A DNA stretch of 64,000 nucleotides, taken from positions 248,001 through 312,000 of the forward strand of contig CALYLX010000114.1 in the NCBI GenBank assembly GCA_944990035.1, written 5' to 3'. The notes under the pieces are model-generated. The model did no database searches and was not told the DNA's origin. It saw only the letters and a list, made by a program, of their open reading frames with translations. Made by a program: the position numbers and the translations under genes. Origin of the DNA: Clitopilus passeckerianus. Its lineage: Eukaryota; Basidiomycota; Agaricomycetes; Agaricales; Entolomataceae. Of this stretch, positions 35,812-48,600 are shown piece after piece (position 1 is the first letter of the stretch; each line of letters starts with the position of its first letter).

Positions 35812-36383
35812 TCCTCATTTTCATCATCTTTGGACATTTTTCTATGTGTTACTTTTCATTGCGCCTACCTACTTGTACATACCCTTTTCCTTTCACTTCT
35901 GTCATGTACACTTCTGGGGCTACCTTGTTATCGTGTTTTTGGGTTTCGTACATATTGCATCGCGTCATCATCATCATCATTACTACCAACATGCATTCAC
36001 CAACTTATATACATTTCACACATTCATTCAGTACCTGATGCTACCTATGTTTATACCTCCAGGTTTCCGCATCGTTGCCATCTATGTACATCCTTCCGCG
36101 CCGCATCATCTTCATTCATGACTTCATCCTTCAATACCTGTGCTCGCTGTTGTGGCACATCTGGATACACATCATTTTTTCACTGCACATAGTTTTTCCT
36201 GTTGATATCGCATCCTCGTATTCGTGATACCTTGAATGTTATCATGCACAAAAATACACTATTGCTCAAGCAACTCTTGCACGTCATGTTCTGAGATATG
36301 TTTGAACCAACAATTCATTGTTCAGCAACGAGGACAGCACAAGCAGCACCAGTAGAAGTACAACAGCTGGATATTCCAGAGAT
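35812..36383. other. Intergenic between convergent genes
   Basis: The 3' ends of a plus-strand and a minus-strand gene meet here. A short catcatcat microsatellite lies at about 35963. No coding sequence is supported. Confidence 0.45.
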
Positions 36384-37769
36384 TTACGAAGTCATATACA
36401 GATCATAATGCTGCGGCCTCTCATCCGTATCATGCAACGCCCACGGACTATTCCTCTGCGCCCTCAACCACGACACCTGCGACCTCAACTGCTCCAGCAC
36501 CCTTGACATCCCAGGCCGATACCGAATCTCATGCATCATCTCCTCCAGCTGCCTTACTCTTGCGTTCAACTGCAGCTGCCTATCCGTCGGACCTGCGTGT
36601 GCAGGCGTGAACCCGTGCGCTAGGGGTGCAGCGGAGGGAGCAGCTGGGTCCCGGCGACTTAGACGTTGGAAGGAGAATCGGGGGATTCGAGGGCTACGTT
36701 CTCCTCCTTCTGCGAGGGTGGAGGTGAGGTGGGAGACGCCGGTGGGGCGGGCTTGCACCATGAGGTCGCGGTGGAAGGTGAACCGCTTGTTGGATTCTTT
36801 GCATGCGCGGCGGCGCCGGATGAGGAGGATTGTGCCGAGGACTAGGAGGGCGAAGACGACGATTCCGCCGATTACGGCCCCTGCGATAGCTGCTGCGTTG
36901 ATCTTTGGAGGAGGCTTTGAGGATGCAGAGGAGGGTGTCTGGGAGGGTGAGCTGAGTGCGTGGGGTGGGGTTAGTAAAAACGGGGATGTCGGTAATGAAG
37001 GGGAGCTTACACAGTTGGGCCGGTTCTAGAAGGTCGTGTAAGCATTCTACACACGTTAGGAAGGTAAGGCTCGAACTTACGAGGAGGAAGAACTGGTGGT
37101 CGCCGTGGCTGTTGAGCCTGTTGCAGGGAGGGTCGCGGAAGACATGCCCTCCGAGGCCGAAGTTGACGTCGGGTCAGCTGGGTCCCTAGATGAAATGGAA
37201 ATGTCAAGCTTTCACCCCATACAATGGAGCAAAAGCTTACGATGAATTGGGAACTTCACCAAATGGCCGTACATTGATGTGGTTTGGGGTTTCGGCGAGA
37301 GGCTGCTGGCTTTCTCTAGGAATCAACGCATTAGCAAGCCCATTCATAACCTCAAGCTATGAGCCCACATACTCGAAATCAAATGCGCGAATAGTGAAAT
37401 CCCTGTGCTTGATTTGAGCAAAGGAAGGATACCGAGACTGGAACCACGAACCCTGTCTCGTCGAAATTGACGGTGATATGACCAGTCGTCTGCCCTCTGT
37501 CGGCTTCCACATGCGCAATGAACCCGTAGTCCTCCCCGTCCAAGAACTTGTGGAGATCGAAGATCCTGGTATCTCCACGGTCCCTCTTCCAGACTACGTC
37601 CAATGGCGTGCCGAGGACTGCATTGCTGCTGACTTTCAGGGTGACGACGGCGAGGACAGAGTTGAAAAGAATGAGAGAGCTAAGACTGAGTGATTTCGTA
37701 GAGAATTAGCAAATTTTCACCTCATATGAAGCTAGAAGAAGCTTACAAGCCGGAGCGAATCCATAACAT
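36384..37769 (-). CDS. Single-pass type I membrane protein, receptor/sensor-like
   Basis: Six exons in phase: 37769-37747, 37685-37448, 37407-37373, 37315-37241, 37185-37081 and 36951-36384, giving 347 residues. A signal peptide (MLWIRSGFLSSLILFNSVLA) leads to an ectodomain with VLGTPLDVVWKRDRGD, HKFLDGEDYGFIAHVE and GHITVNFDETGF. A Ser/Thr-rich stalk and a membrane segment (AAIAGAVIGGIVVFALLVLG) follow, then IRRRR and a cytoplasmic tail of about 150 residues with a possible short coiled coil (LNARVRQLEEMMHEI). The layout resembles fungal wall-stress sensors and many uncharacterised basidiomycete surface proteins; the function is not known. The 40-nt intron between exons 2 and 3 is the weakest junction. 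Confidence 0.72.
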
Positions 37770-38429
37770 GGCAAAATGCGAAATATATTGAACAAGAAAA
37801 AGCCTCGCCGTCCGAGAGTTTGAATAGAGAAAAGAAGGGATGCGTCCAGCGCTATCCTAAGCACCTCTGGTGGAAGAAGGAAAGGTAAATCACAGAGCAG
37901 GAACCAGCTGCTTGTGGTAGAAAGTCAAGACGCGAGTGCAGATGGATGTTCCATCAGACGACAAGAAGTGTGGCTGTGGGTCCCCCGACTTTTGATCATG
38001 CCGACGTCTCTAAGGGGACGGTCCGGTAAACCGGCTCAGGACGGATTCCATTCACGATTACGAGGGGAACTCAAGGTCCCCGCTCTTCGGTAGGGACTTG
38101 TGAGAGAAAAGTGGGGAGGACTTTCGCCCAGAGGCACACTGCGGATTATAATACAAAATCAAGACCTGCATTGATTAAACGAGTGACGATGAACACGAAG
38201 TGATGGACTATTTATGCAAAATATGTGATACGTGTTTGAGGATAGCTATCTATGTAAACTGCGTGACACAGTGAGTCTATAGGGTATAACAAGCCATTAC
38301 AAGGAATCAACGCACCGAAAGACGCGTGCGGACACCCCAGGTAGAGTAAGTAGAATATTAACAAATGTTCTCGATCGATTTAAATTGTCTCTTGGGGGGG
38401 AACATGCATAAACCGCGTGTGGGTAATAC
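37770..38429. other. Intergenic, no gene
   Basis: It contains the promoter of the minus-strand gene starting at 37769 and the 3' flank of the next minus-strand gene. Nothing else is recognised. Confidence 0.4.
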
Positions 38430-39257
38430 CTAACGGCTCCGCCCACTTTTACTACGTTTGTCCTTGAAGATCTTCTGATAGAAGAGGGGCTTTGCATTTT
38501 GATCTTGCTTGGCCGAGGACAGATAGTAATTTGACGAGCCGTCGTATGTTGCTGGCGCAGATGTTAGGGGATATATTGTCGGTGGAGGTGGGGAGGCGTA
38601 GGGTGATGAATTCATGGGTTGCTCGGTGTTGGGTGCATATATTGGATATGTACTTGGGGGTGCAGTATATGGCGATCGGTATCCAGCAGGAGGCATAGAA
38701 TAAATATTCCCTGGGGGAAAGTATGAACCAGCCTGCGAGAAAAAGAAACGTCCATCAGCCACTGCGGAATATGAAACGAATCGCTGGACACCTACTGTAC
38801 TCTGTGCTGAGTTCCCTGGTGAAGTCACTTGTCCCGTCATTGGGTTGTACGCGTAGGGGTAGCCTTGGTTTGGGGGACTTGTGGGTGGCGACTGGAGGTA
38901 TATGGGTTGTTGACCGTACGATGCGGTCGGTTGACGATGTGTCTTCGGCCGCCTGGGCGTAGGCTGGTGGACAGGCAGTTGCTTAAGGCCCATCACGGGC
39001 ATGGGTCCTGGCGATAGAGGGTGTCGGGCGTAAGCATCCTCTGAGGATGTGGGAGAGCCAGTCGGCGACCCGTATGGACGATGTCGACTGTCGTACTCAG
39101 GCTGTCTGTGCGACGACCAACCTGGATTCACCAACTGGCAGGCTTCAGGCCCGAACTCTCCCCGATGGTTCTCTGTCTGGTCCACCCATCGTGCTATTCG
39201 TGCTTGTGTGCGCAGGTGTTGCTCGTAGGCTTCTGGTGAGAAGTCGTATTCTGTCAT
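38430..39257 (-). CDS. MTEYDFSP-family protein 2, proline/tyrosine-rich
   Basis: Two exons, 39257-38796 and 38732-38430, give 254 residues. The start MTEYDFSPEAYEQHLRTQAR closely parallels the protein encoded at 24-26 kb (MTEYDFSP, then an acidic/aromatic helix ending in ..I.RW). The rest is rich in Pro, Tyr, Ser and Gln (YPIYAPNTEQ, SPPPPTIYPL) and ends in a basic tail (KIFKDKRSKSGRSR). The 63-nt intron is a multiple of three and has no stop, so an intron-retained form of 275 residues would also be open. Function is unknown. The shared N-terminal motif suggests a common binding module in otherwise unrelated disordered proteins. Confidence 0.75.
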   Translation of the reverse strand: MTEYDFSPEAYEQHLRTQARIARWVDQTENHRGEFGPEACQLVNPGWSSHRQPEYDSRHRPYGSPTGSPTSSEDAYARHPLSPGPMPVMGLKQLPVHQPTPRRPKTHRQPTASYGQQPIYLQSPPTSPPNQGYPYAYNPMTGQVTSPGNSAQSTVGVQRFVSYSAVADGRFFFSQAGSYFPPGNIYSMPPAGYRSPYTAPPSTYPIYAPNTEQPMNSSPYASPPPPTIYPLTSAPATYDGSSNYYLSSAKQDQNAKPLFYQKIFKDKRSKSGRSR

Positions 39258-41591
39258 GGTAGAGACTGGTTGAGTCCAGGGAACGACCTAAGGTGGCACT
39301 TGAAGGCCAAAAACGTGTGCGGCAGGGACGACGGAGGAATGGGAGAAGAACCCCAGCAGGAGCACCGAAGCGAGGTTGAAATAGGGCAAGAAGAGGGAGT
39401 GACAGGAATGTGTCGTCCGCGAGCAGTGCAGATGATTTAATGTCGGCTTATCCAACCGGGAACGGTAGCTGTGTCAAACAGCCACGGGAGATGACAGTAA
39501 ATGACTGCGATCGAAAAGAGGTGGGAAGGAAAGCTGATTGAGCGTCAAGCTCTTTGCTTTGAGAGGCCTGTCAAAAGGCAAGAGAGAATTGTTGGTCCAG
39601 GTTTGCCGTCCCCACACGAGGCCGAATACGGAAGAATTGCACGACATGCTGCAAGGGACCACCCTAAAGGGGAAACAATGACGCCTGATTATCACGGAAA
39701 CAGATGAGTCGGTGAAAGTCAGGACGAGGATTCAGCAAACCACATATCTCTCATGTCAGCTCCAAGGCACTGCAGACACAGTAATACATCCAGCGCAGTG
39801 AGTCAGCTCTTCGTGCTAGGTCTCTTCAGAGATGAGCTTGCAGAGCAAAGGATGAGTCGTCCATTTGATGTGATCGATGCAGCAGCACCCTGCATGATGG
39901 AGTTAGGTAACGTGCCATCCACACAAGAAACTGTGTTGGCGCCTCAACGTTCATCACCCCAACAGCTTTTTGTCCTTTTGTCAGGTGTTCTAATTGTTCC
40001 TCGACCAACTTGAATTGTACCTCGGAATATGAATAGGCTGCATTAATCTCGTTGAGGACTCTGTAGAACTGCCGACCTAAGGCTCAGCTCGATGGAACTG
40101 CGGATATAACAGCACAGCCTATTGCAATGCCGGTTCCCGTTCATCTAATTCTCGGGAAGGAATCTATCCCATGACGAGGGCGTCCTAGGGTTCTGGGGAC
40201 TCTCTCGAACGGGATACCCTGCTCCAGCCTCGTTCCGTGGCGCCCTGCGTAGCCTATCCGAACAGCTGGGCAGCGACATCCCGTATGGATGTCCAGATCC
40301 CTGACATCTGTACGTCAAAATCGAGGCAAAACGACGGCGGATTGTTTCAACGATGCGGCGGCGATCCTCATGGCATCGGCCAAATCGAGTCAATGGGTGC
40401 GCGAGCCAATCACAGAATAGTTTAGGTTTATGCCGGATCGCTCACCAGAGCGCTGTGCGTGCTCATACACGGGCTGTGGCGGTCCTCATTGGACATTGTC
40501 GTGCGCCTTGGGCGTGGGTGGCGCTGTAGATCTGCGGGCGGCGGGCGGAGTGCCTTGATCCTCGTCATGTATATGTTTGAACGCTGCTAACATAGTGTAC
40601 TCAAAGATAGAACGACCGATTAATACCATCTCGGCGAACCTTTTCGATCCAATGAACGATGTTACATGTCATCAACCAAAATATATACAGTAATTTACAC
40701 TTACGAAGATATATATGAAGCACATGAATGGCTGAGCGACACTGAGCACTTCGCCCTGTATAATTAGATCCCAAAGACCGAAATTGATTACAATCTATCT
40801 TAATACCAGAATCCGGATACTTCCCGTCACAAATTCTGGTGGAACACACTTTCTAGTAGATCGCAAGCTCTAAAGAAGTTTCTAGGTCTTGGGTTCCACC
40901 GACGAGATCGCAGAGAACGTCTTTATCACGCGATCGTCCCACCACAGAGTAGGACGCAAGGAAGAACGAACGCATCTCCTCAGCCACCCGCTCGTCCGGC
41001 GCTGTGGAGCATGTACGACGTCTGGCATCTGCCTAATTTCGTCAGTCGATATGCACGTGGAGTCTCCTGGAATAACTTCGCGTGGTAAATGGGGCCTGTG
41101 TTGAGGATTTGGTGCTAGACCTAGGTTTCTCGAGTTCCTCTTCGGAGAGGAGATGATGGAGAAGCCCAGTACGACTACAGTCGGGTGCAGTGAGCTAGCC
41201 AGGATCGGGTATGTGGAGAACAACCCAACGCTCGATTGGCGCCTCACGGGAGAGGATGGCGAACACATGCCTGAATTTGAATTCATGACAGTTCAAGGTT
41301 AGTTCGTCCCAGCCGACCCAATGAGGCTCTCAGGAGAGTCTGCTGGCCTTGGAGTTCAAGAGCCGTTTGCTCCTCAATTTTAAAATACTCAATGCTCGGT
41401 TCACATCTGGAACGAACTTGATCCGTAATATATTCCAGATCTTAGGACGGAAGGCCAACTTTTGGCGGTTTGGTGGTTGGAGCGAGGCAGCGTTACGAGG
41501 GTAAGCAAAGAAAAGGCAAGAAGCTTGTGTCATAATACCACACTAAAATTGATACCCGTACATGTGTAGACGCCCTACAAGTGCAGCAGAT
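39258..41591. other. Intergenic, no supported gene
   Basis: About 2.3 kb. A 50-codon plus-strand frame at 41149-41301 (YVENNPTLDWRLTGEDGE) looks somewhat protein-like but has no partner exons that I could join. The remainder shows nothing that I recognise. Confidence 0.35.
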
Positions 41592-43472
41592 CTAAGGATC
41601 GGGAAGCTTCCAACCAGGTGCCGCCGTTAACACCTCTACGCCAGTCTCAGTAATGCTGGAAGGTGAGGTCAGAAACAGAGCAAACAGAAGAGGAGACACG
41701 ACATACAGAAGTGTTTCTTCAAATTGAGCACTACGCTTTCCGTCAACCGTGGTAGCAGTCCAATTATCGGGCCAATGGACTTCACCGGTACGACCACGGT
41801 TTATCATCTAGATTAACGAAATTAGACTCGGTTTGGGCGTAGATAGCTACTGCACTTACAGGTTCTATCGTGAACGTCTTCAAGAAAAATGAAGGAGGTT
41901 AGTATATGACAGGGAATGGGAGAATTTGTGGACAGACCATTCCGGGTTTCATGGTGCCGACAGCCTTATTCTTGGCATAATGTGGAATATTCGGGGGACC
42001 ATGGAACAGATCGTTGACGCCATGGCCGACGTACGTACGGACGACCGAGCAGTTGGCAGCTCGGGCAACAGGTTCGCTAGGCAAAGTGGTTTGTGAGCCT
42101 GTGATGTCGAATTGGGAGGTAGATGTGCTTACATGGCTTTGCCAACGTCGCGGAATAGAGCGCCAGGCTTGCACATTCTAATGGCTTCGTCAAGGCATTT
42201 TCGTGTCGTTTCGATGAGATGCTTGGAGTCGTCGTCAATCTTTCCGACTGGGTATGTGGCGTTTAGGTCGGAGTGGTACCCTGTGATTGAGAGGTATGAG
42301 AGAAGAGCTTCGGGTGGGAAGTACAGAGCGCTACGAACCTTGGTAGTAGACGCTGATATCTAGGGATAATGTGAGGACAGGAGAATCATTTGTCCGTGAA
42401 TAAACTCACCAAGATTGATAATATCGCCTTCCTGCAGAGGACGCTTATCAGGGATACCATGACATATTGCTTCGTTTACCGATCTATAAGGCAGTCCACT
42501 GAGTACGACATTGATTCTCGTCAGAAGATTCGCACTTACGAGCAGAAAGACTTCGGGAAATCGCGGTAGTTCAATGGAGATGGGTAGGCGTTGCGTTCAA
42601 TGGTAGCATTATGAACGATTTCGTCTAGCTCATCAGTGGTGACACCAGGCTTGATATGAGAAGCTGCTAGGTCGAGGATTTCCCGTCCGAACTGGGGCTC
42701 ACGATGAGAAAGATGGTTGACTCCACGGAACACGAGGACTTACCCGGCAGACGGTCCGCATCTTTTCGATTTCCTCGGGGCGTAATTGCCTGGGTGGTTG
42801 GCCACTCTGTCTCATCTCGTTCTTTGGGATTCCTAAAAGGGAAGGGTCAAGGAACTGTTTTGGTACCAGGTCATTTGGGACTCACCATCCTCAGCGTATT
42901 CTGGTCTGGGTATGTGTTCAGGGACCTGTCGTTTTGGTGTGAGAGGGTATACAGGCCGTAAGGATCCTGTAAATTCGAAAGATGGGAATGGATTGTATGT
43001 TCCGTCTGCGCCGGATGAACTTATTAGCGAAACAGGTTAAGAAATGTGGTGGGGTTGGTGCTTTACCTTTCCCGACAGCGCTGATTCCAGCCGGCCTGTT
43101 CTTCACGATTTCGTGAACCATCTTGTGGGATTTCTACAATAAATCCAAGGGAATCTACGTTTAGCTGAGTAGCCATTTCGGTAGATAGAATGGAACTCAC
43201 CCCTAAGAGAGATAACGAGATCCTGGTGTTAATCATCGCACAACATTCGCTTCTATAGCGCAAAGGGTCTGCTCACTAACATCCTGCTTTAAAGCACTCC
43301 TGTGAGCAGAAGAAAGATCCTTTAATACCGAGCCTAGATAACGAAACGTTGTTAGCGCAATCCGCTGATCACTGGGAATTGGAGCTTACTTGCTGCACGT
43401 TGGGCATTCCATATTGGATGGCGGGTTGCCATTAGGGCATGTATCGCTTTGGCAGGCTATTTTACTGGCCAT
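41592..43472 (-). CDS. MAP1: Methionine aminopeptidase 1
   Basis: Fourteen coding exons plus one predicted 2-nt micro-exon: 43472-43390, 43333-43281, 43202-43201, 43133-43067, 43005-42886, 42832-42744, 42691-42540, 42483-42410, 42359-42339, 42280-42133, 42076-41938, 41877-41860, 41807-41707 and 41655-41592, giving 376 residues. It removes the initiator methionine from nascent proteins on cytosolic ribosomes. The N-terminal ribosome-associated zinc finger ([20 protein letters not shown]) is followed by W..H...H. The catalytic domain carries the five metal ligands: two Asp in [15 protein letters not shown], His in YVGHGVND, Glu in FTIEP and Glu in SAQFEETLL. All phases close only when the 2-nt exon supplies the last two bases of the zinc-finger Trp codon. 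An 18-nt exon encodes TFTIEP. Confidence 0.93.
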
Positions 43473-45682
43473 GGTAGAGAGATATGAGGTTGGTAGACGC
43501 CAAGGTCGCTACGGCCAACAGTGCCTCCAGTTTGATCGAGGAATTGCCGCGTGGAAAAATTGCAATATTGATGACCAATCTACTCATCGGCTTTCGGGAC
43601 GTATTTGCCGGACCTCGACCTTCAAGCTTCAGGTCTTCGGGCTCGACCACAGGTTGGTAGGAGCTATATGAGAATTACGGCTAGGTTCTTCAAGTAGTCT
43701 GAGGTTACTGCTGATCCAAGAAGGAAATTATCTGAGAGACTGCTTGACGGGCCCAGGATCTTTAGAGATGGGACCACTACGATACGCCCAGGTGAAATCT
43801 TGTCCTGATAAGGCCTGGATACCGCCATATGGCTCCAGACTGCCACTCAGTCTACGGCTCATTCGAAGAACATTCCCTGGAGAGAAATAGAAAAAATAAA
43901 CTCTCAATAGTGACTGAGCCCGAACATCCCGCCTGCGAGAGTTTTTCTGTCAAATTTGCAATTTCAGAATCTTAATGAACAGTAAATAGACGATCTCTTT
44001 GGCAATCGGTTCGGACGGGTTGAGAGAGCCTAGTGTTCCCGTCTTGAATGCTTGCTGCTGCATGGGCTCCAACTGCCAGATTGTCTATAAAATGACACAT
44101 GAACCGAGAGACTGAGTATGATCTTGGCGCAACGTCAAGAAAACGGAATGTTCGCGACTATATACGGAATTCCAAAATTGAGGAGGCTGCCACAGAAGAC
44201 AGCGAGGATAACGGTTGAAGTTCCTCAGGCTGTCTGGAACCCTTGATGCTCTGTAATTCTGATGCTCTGCTTCAGAGGTGTAGGTCCTCGTACCGGTCCC
44301 TGAAAGAGGAGGGCTTCATGCACGTCTGCCTAGGTTCTTCTTGCTTGCGAGGTACACTGGGTTGATTTATGTGCGTAGCATGTATATAGGCGTCTGTCCT
44401 CTGCAACCCTGCCCTCATAATGATAGAGGTCATAGCGGGGCTTATATCACGGCGAGCTAAAGCCTGGAGGATATTTGGGACGCAAGGAAATTTCCACGGT
44501 TGGGCGACCCGTTCATGCAGAGTGCCAATTTGCGTGAGCACTGGCTATATTCAATCGAAGGTGAATACGAATATATTTGGGATTCACCTGGTTCTGTGTA
44601 CTCTATTGGGGAATATAGGAAATTGGGAGGGATGAAAATTGCAAGTGTCGAAGAAGTGTTAACGCAGGATTCCGAAACTGCCAACCAGGGTGAGCACTTC
44701 TCGTACTTAATTGAAGGTCAAGACGAGTATATTTTGTGTCTACTACGATTCTGTGTATATCTCATTCGTAGATTGTTAGGTAGGCGGTTCGTGCCTCCCG
44801 CATTAAACCAGGTAGGAGGTCACTGACGGTGCACCCACTGCCGGGTGAGACTTGCAGGTTTTGTGTCCAGCATGGAACTGGTAAGCATTTGACCGCATGC
44901 TAAGGACGCAAGAATGCGATCAGACGCTTGAACGTGAAACAATCTGGCTTCACAATTTGAATGCTACGTCAGCGGATGTCGGTCCGACGCGGGGTTGGTT
45001 GGTATGGCCCCGCTCAACGACGTCCTCCTGTACTTGGGTCGTTGAAAGGAGGATTATTCCACTGATTCAAAATGGCTAACATGTCGTAGTCCTGACTCTT
45101 TCTGACCTTGGAAAGGAAAGGTTTAGGCCGAGCGGCGGTTGATCGGCATTCAGGTAATGGCAGCTGGACTGCCCCGATCGATGCCCCTCCACATTGGAGG
45201 CGAGGTCACCACTATTGCTCCCTCCGTGACTGTAGTACAACCCTCGTTTCCGAGCTTTTGGGTGATATGAGTACCTAGATGAAGCTTCATAGGTTATGAA
45301 GTTGGATGGAATTTTACCAGTATCGCATAAACGTGGACGAAAGGGCTGTGCTGCCTAGCCACCCGGCTCAACCGGCAACACTTTAGGCTGGGGAAATCTC
45401 GACCATTGCTTACAGACTCTAAAGACATTTTGAAGTCCTAAATTACATTCAATCGATTTGAGGGTACTGGGTGGAAAATTGATCAGGTTCGTCATTTGGG
45501 TTGACAGGTGTTTGCCGCTCGGGATCAAAGACGTTGAAGTTAGTGGCCAAGGTCGCTTGCCCCGTTACACTCACCATTGCCGGTGCTCCCTAGGCTCATA
45601 TATCGTTTCCCTTTACGAGACCGGTCCCGGACTCAGTTTTCTCGATTTTCCTGCTATCGCTGGCTCATTCACGCATACTCAA
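43473..45682. other. Intergenic with a short internal duplication, no supported gene
   Basis: The MAP1 promoter lies at the left end. At 44523-44610 and 44683-44770 a similar block recurs (gtgagcact...aattgaaggt...tctgtgta), so the plus-strand frame 44500-44826 shows two parallel segments (IEGEYEYIW and IEGQDEYIL). This may be a fragment or chance. I assign no gene. Confidence 0.4.
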
Positions 45683-48600
45683 ATGCCCAAAGCAGAATCC
45701 GGCATTCCACCTGGGAAGGGAGTCGCACGGAAAAAGTTTGAGTCATGGATGTTCCCCCGAAAGCCCCAAGTAGTTGTGAAGAGTGTACATAAAAAAGACG
45801 TCTCTAAAACCAACCCTCCGAAGCCGCCAAAACCGACCCCATCGATATCATCAACGAAGAAGTGGGTAGCATCCCCGACGGTGGCAGTACCTACCCCTGA
45901 CAAAGAGACGCCGTGGCGACACCCTGCAGAGCTGGAATACATTACACCTGATTGGAGCGATGACCAGATCATAGATTTTCTCGTCAAGAATGGTTTCTCA
46001 ATACCCCCGCGACCTCGAGCGTCGAAGGAACCTTGGACGAAGGTGACCTCATGGGACGGACAAACGGTTACGACGATTCCCCGGATGTACCGACTACCAC
46101 TCATGTTTGCGGCGAAGTTTCAGTGGCAGTCGTTGAAGTTGGTGATGACTTCGGGGAATAGGGAAAAGGAATGGAACGAGTACAAGTTTGACATCCTGCA
46201 TGTGTCGAGACTCTGTGCTCAGTTTTTGGAGCAGGCAAGGAAGGCGAAGGCTCAAATGTTGATGAACACGGAGTGGAAGTGTCATATGTTCGATCGGGCG
46301 ATTATACGGTATTATCAGAGATGGATGCTTTCGAGGGAGGAGTTCGTGAAGGAATTTTGGTACGAGTTTGATGAGGACGAATACAGGAAGAATGTCTTCG
46401 AACTAAGTGCGTATCATTCAATTCTGATATCAAACTACCTGATTGACGATTTCTATAGATTGGGGGAAATTCGTTGTAGAGGGACATAAGGGATTCCAGC
46501 TCTCGAAAGAGGAAATCGTGAATGGCCTCACCTTTGAGGATCTCACAGAGGGCTGCGGGTTTGTTGGCGGGAGGCTCAAGTGGGGAACATCATCAAACTC
46601 CCCTACATCCACTGCGCAGGACCACCCAATGGATTCGTCCAATCTTCCGCCATCAAACGGAGCCTCTGCCGAATCAGTTGGGCGCCTGAGGCCACGCGTT
46701 GACGCACTTCCCCTTGAAGTCAAGCGAGAGATGCTTGATGATTCATTATCCATCTCATCCGACTCGCCGTCTCCGTCATCACCACTCTCCCCAGCTCCTC
46801 CCTCTCCGGTTCTTTCTCGAAATTCGCGAGTTTCTAGGCAACAACAGGAAGAGGAGGACGATAGCTCTAGTTCTAGCGATTCTGAATCCCCACCACCTCG
46901 TGTCCGCCAGCCTCTTAATCAGCCCATCCGGAGGGCATCCAAATCTGGTAGTCGCTCACAATCTCGCGCCCGGGTGGAGGCGCAGCTGAAGGCCGTTACA
47001 CCCACAGTCACGACTCCGTCTGTATTGACCCCTGCCACTAACTCTACCTCCTCCTCCACTAATACTGACGTATCTTCTGCAACGTCCCCTGTTGATCGCT
47101 CGGGAGATGGTCGATCCATTCCTGACAAAGACGTTCGCATGGGGAGCCCTCCTCTTCCCACCCCTCCACAATCCGCACCATCTGCCCCTCCTATACTCTC
47201 CTCGACTGTGACCATTTCTAAACCTGGCGATTCTGGCTCGCCTAGCACCAGTCAACCTCCTCCAAAGGCGAATACTGTACCACCCAAGCGACCAGCTCCC
47301 CTCGTCGTTCAGACTACCAACCACAGTACCACTGAATCAACCGCTCCAAGCCCCTTACTAGGAGGTTCAAATAAGACCCCTATCAAGAGTAGCTGGGATG
47401 CACGGGTGAAGGCTACGCTGGAACGGACTAGGATGGCGACATCTAAAACCACCGAGCCAGTCCTGGTTTCAAATACGACCCCCAGTTCTACCCCGTCAAC
47501 AACACCAGTAATCCCTCCTTCCGCGTTACCTCCTCATCTGAGGAGGTCGACGCCGGTCCCGGTAGCTGCACCCCCACCAGCTTCTGCTACGGAGACGCCT
47601 GCCCAGGCTATGGACGCGGAGTTACCGCCGGAGTATGACGAGAAGGAACTGTTGAAGTCATACTTTCGGTTTCCTGACAGCGTGGCTGGCACGCCTGCGC
47701 CACCGGAGGTACCTCCGTCAAATGACCTACCTCCGGCAAATACCGAGCCCCTGGGCGTGCCAAGTGACGGCTCTCCTGGGCCATTACCGCCTGGAGCCTC
47801 TCTGCCCGACCCGCCAGGTACCGAGGATGCAGCGCTGAGGCAGTCTCGTGCAAACAAGCGGAGGAGGATCAAACGTCAGGAAAGGAGGGCAGCTGAGAAG
47901 GCAGCTGAGGAGGCGGCAGCAGGGACGGTTGTTCAGAATACCCAAGATTCATCCAACGAGCAGTCTGTCACATCTCCGCATCCTTCATCGCAGGATGAGA
48001 AACAGACATCCCCAACGTCGTTCTCAATATCCAGTTCCCGCGAATCCAGCACATGTCAACAGAATGTTCCTCTCCCCTCGGCATCTCGCTCTCCCCCTGT
48101 TCCCCTCCCCTCGCTGCCAGCACGCATTGCAGATACTTCGCCCGAAGATGCAACGCCTACTTCACGTCCCCGTTCATCAAGTAACTCAATGGACGTTGAT
48201 ACTCCTCTCACGGAGACGGTGACGACTGTGCTTAAGCACACCCTGCAAGGATTGACGGAGTTGATGAATACCGTTCATCAACAAGGGCATTCTCAATCGT
48301 CCAATCCCTCGAATGGCGTTGTCTCAATTGCCTCCTCGTCAAGAACATCTTTATCCGACCCCAAGGAACCGTCTCTGGCCGACCTTATGAGCGAAATACG
48401 CTCGTTGAAACAAGCTATAAAGGCAGATGCCAAGCAACAGGCCGACCGAGATGTCGAGATGAAGAACCTGAAGTCGGAGATAACGCAACTTCGGGGAATG
48501 ATAGCTCGTTCGGCGGATGACAGTATGTCTGTGGACGGCGAAGGAGTGGGAGGACGGGCAGACTTCGTACCACATGCGATCACCACCTCAGGAGGCTTTT

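Noticed and set aside
35774..36192. Plus-strand frames rich in aromatic and hydrophobic residues
   Set aside because: They overlap the end of the F-box gene and T-rich 3' flanking sequence, which produces false membrane-like peptides.
45458..45682. N-terminal extension of the large coiled-coil protein
   Set aside because: The frame is open, but composition and context favour the ATG at 45683; it is not excluded experimentally.
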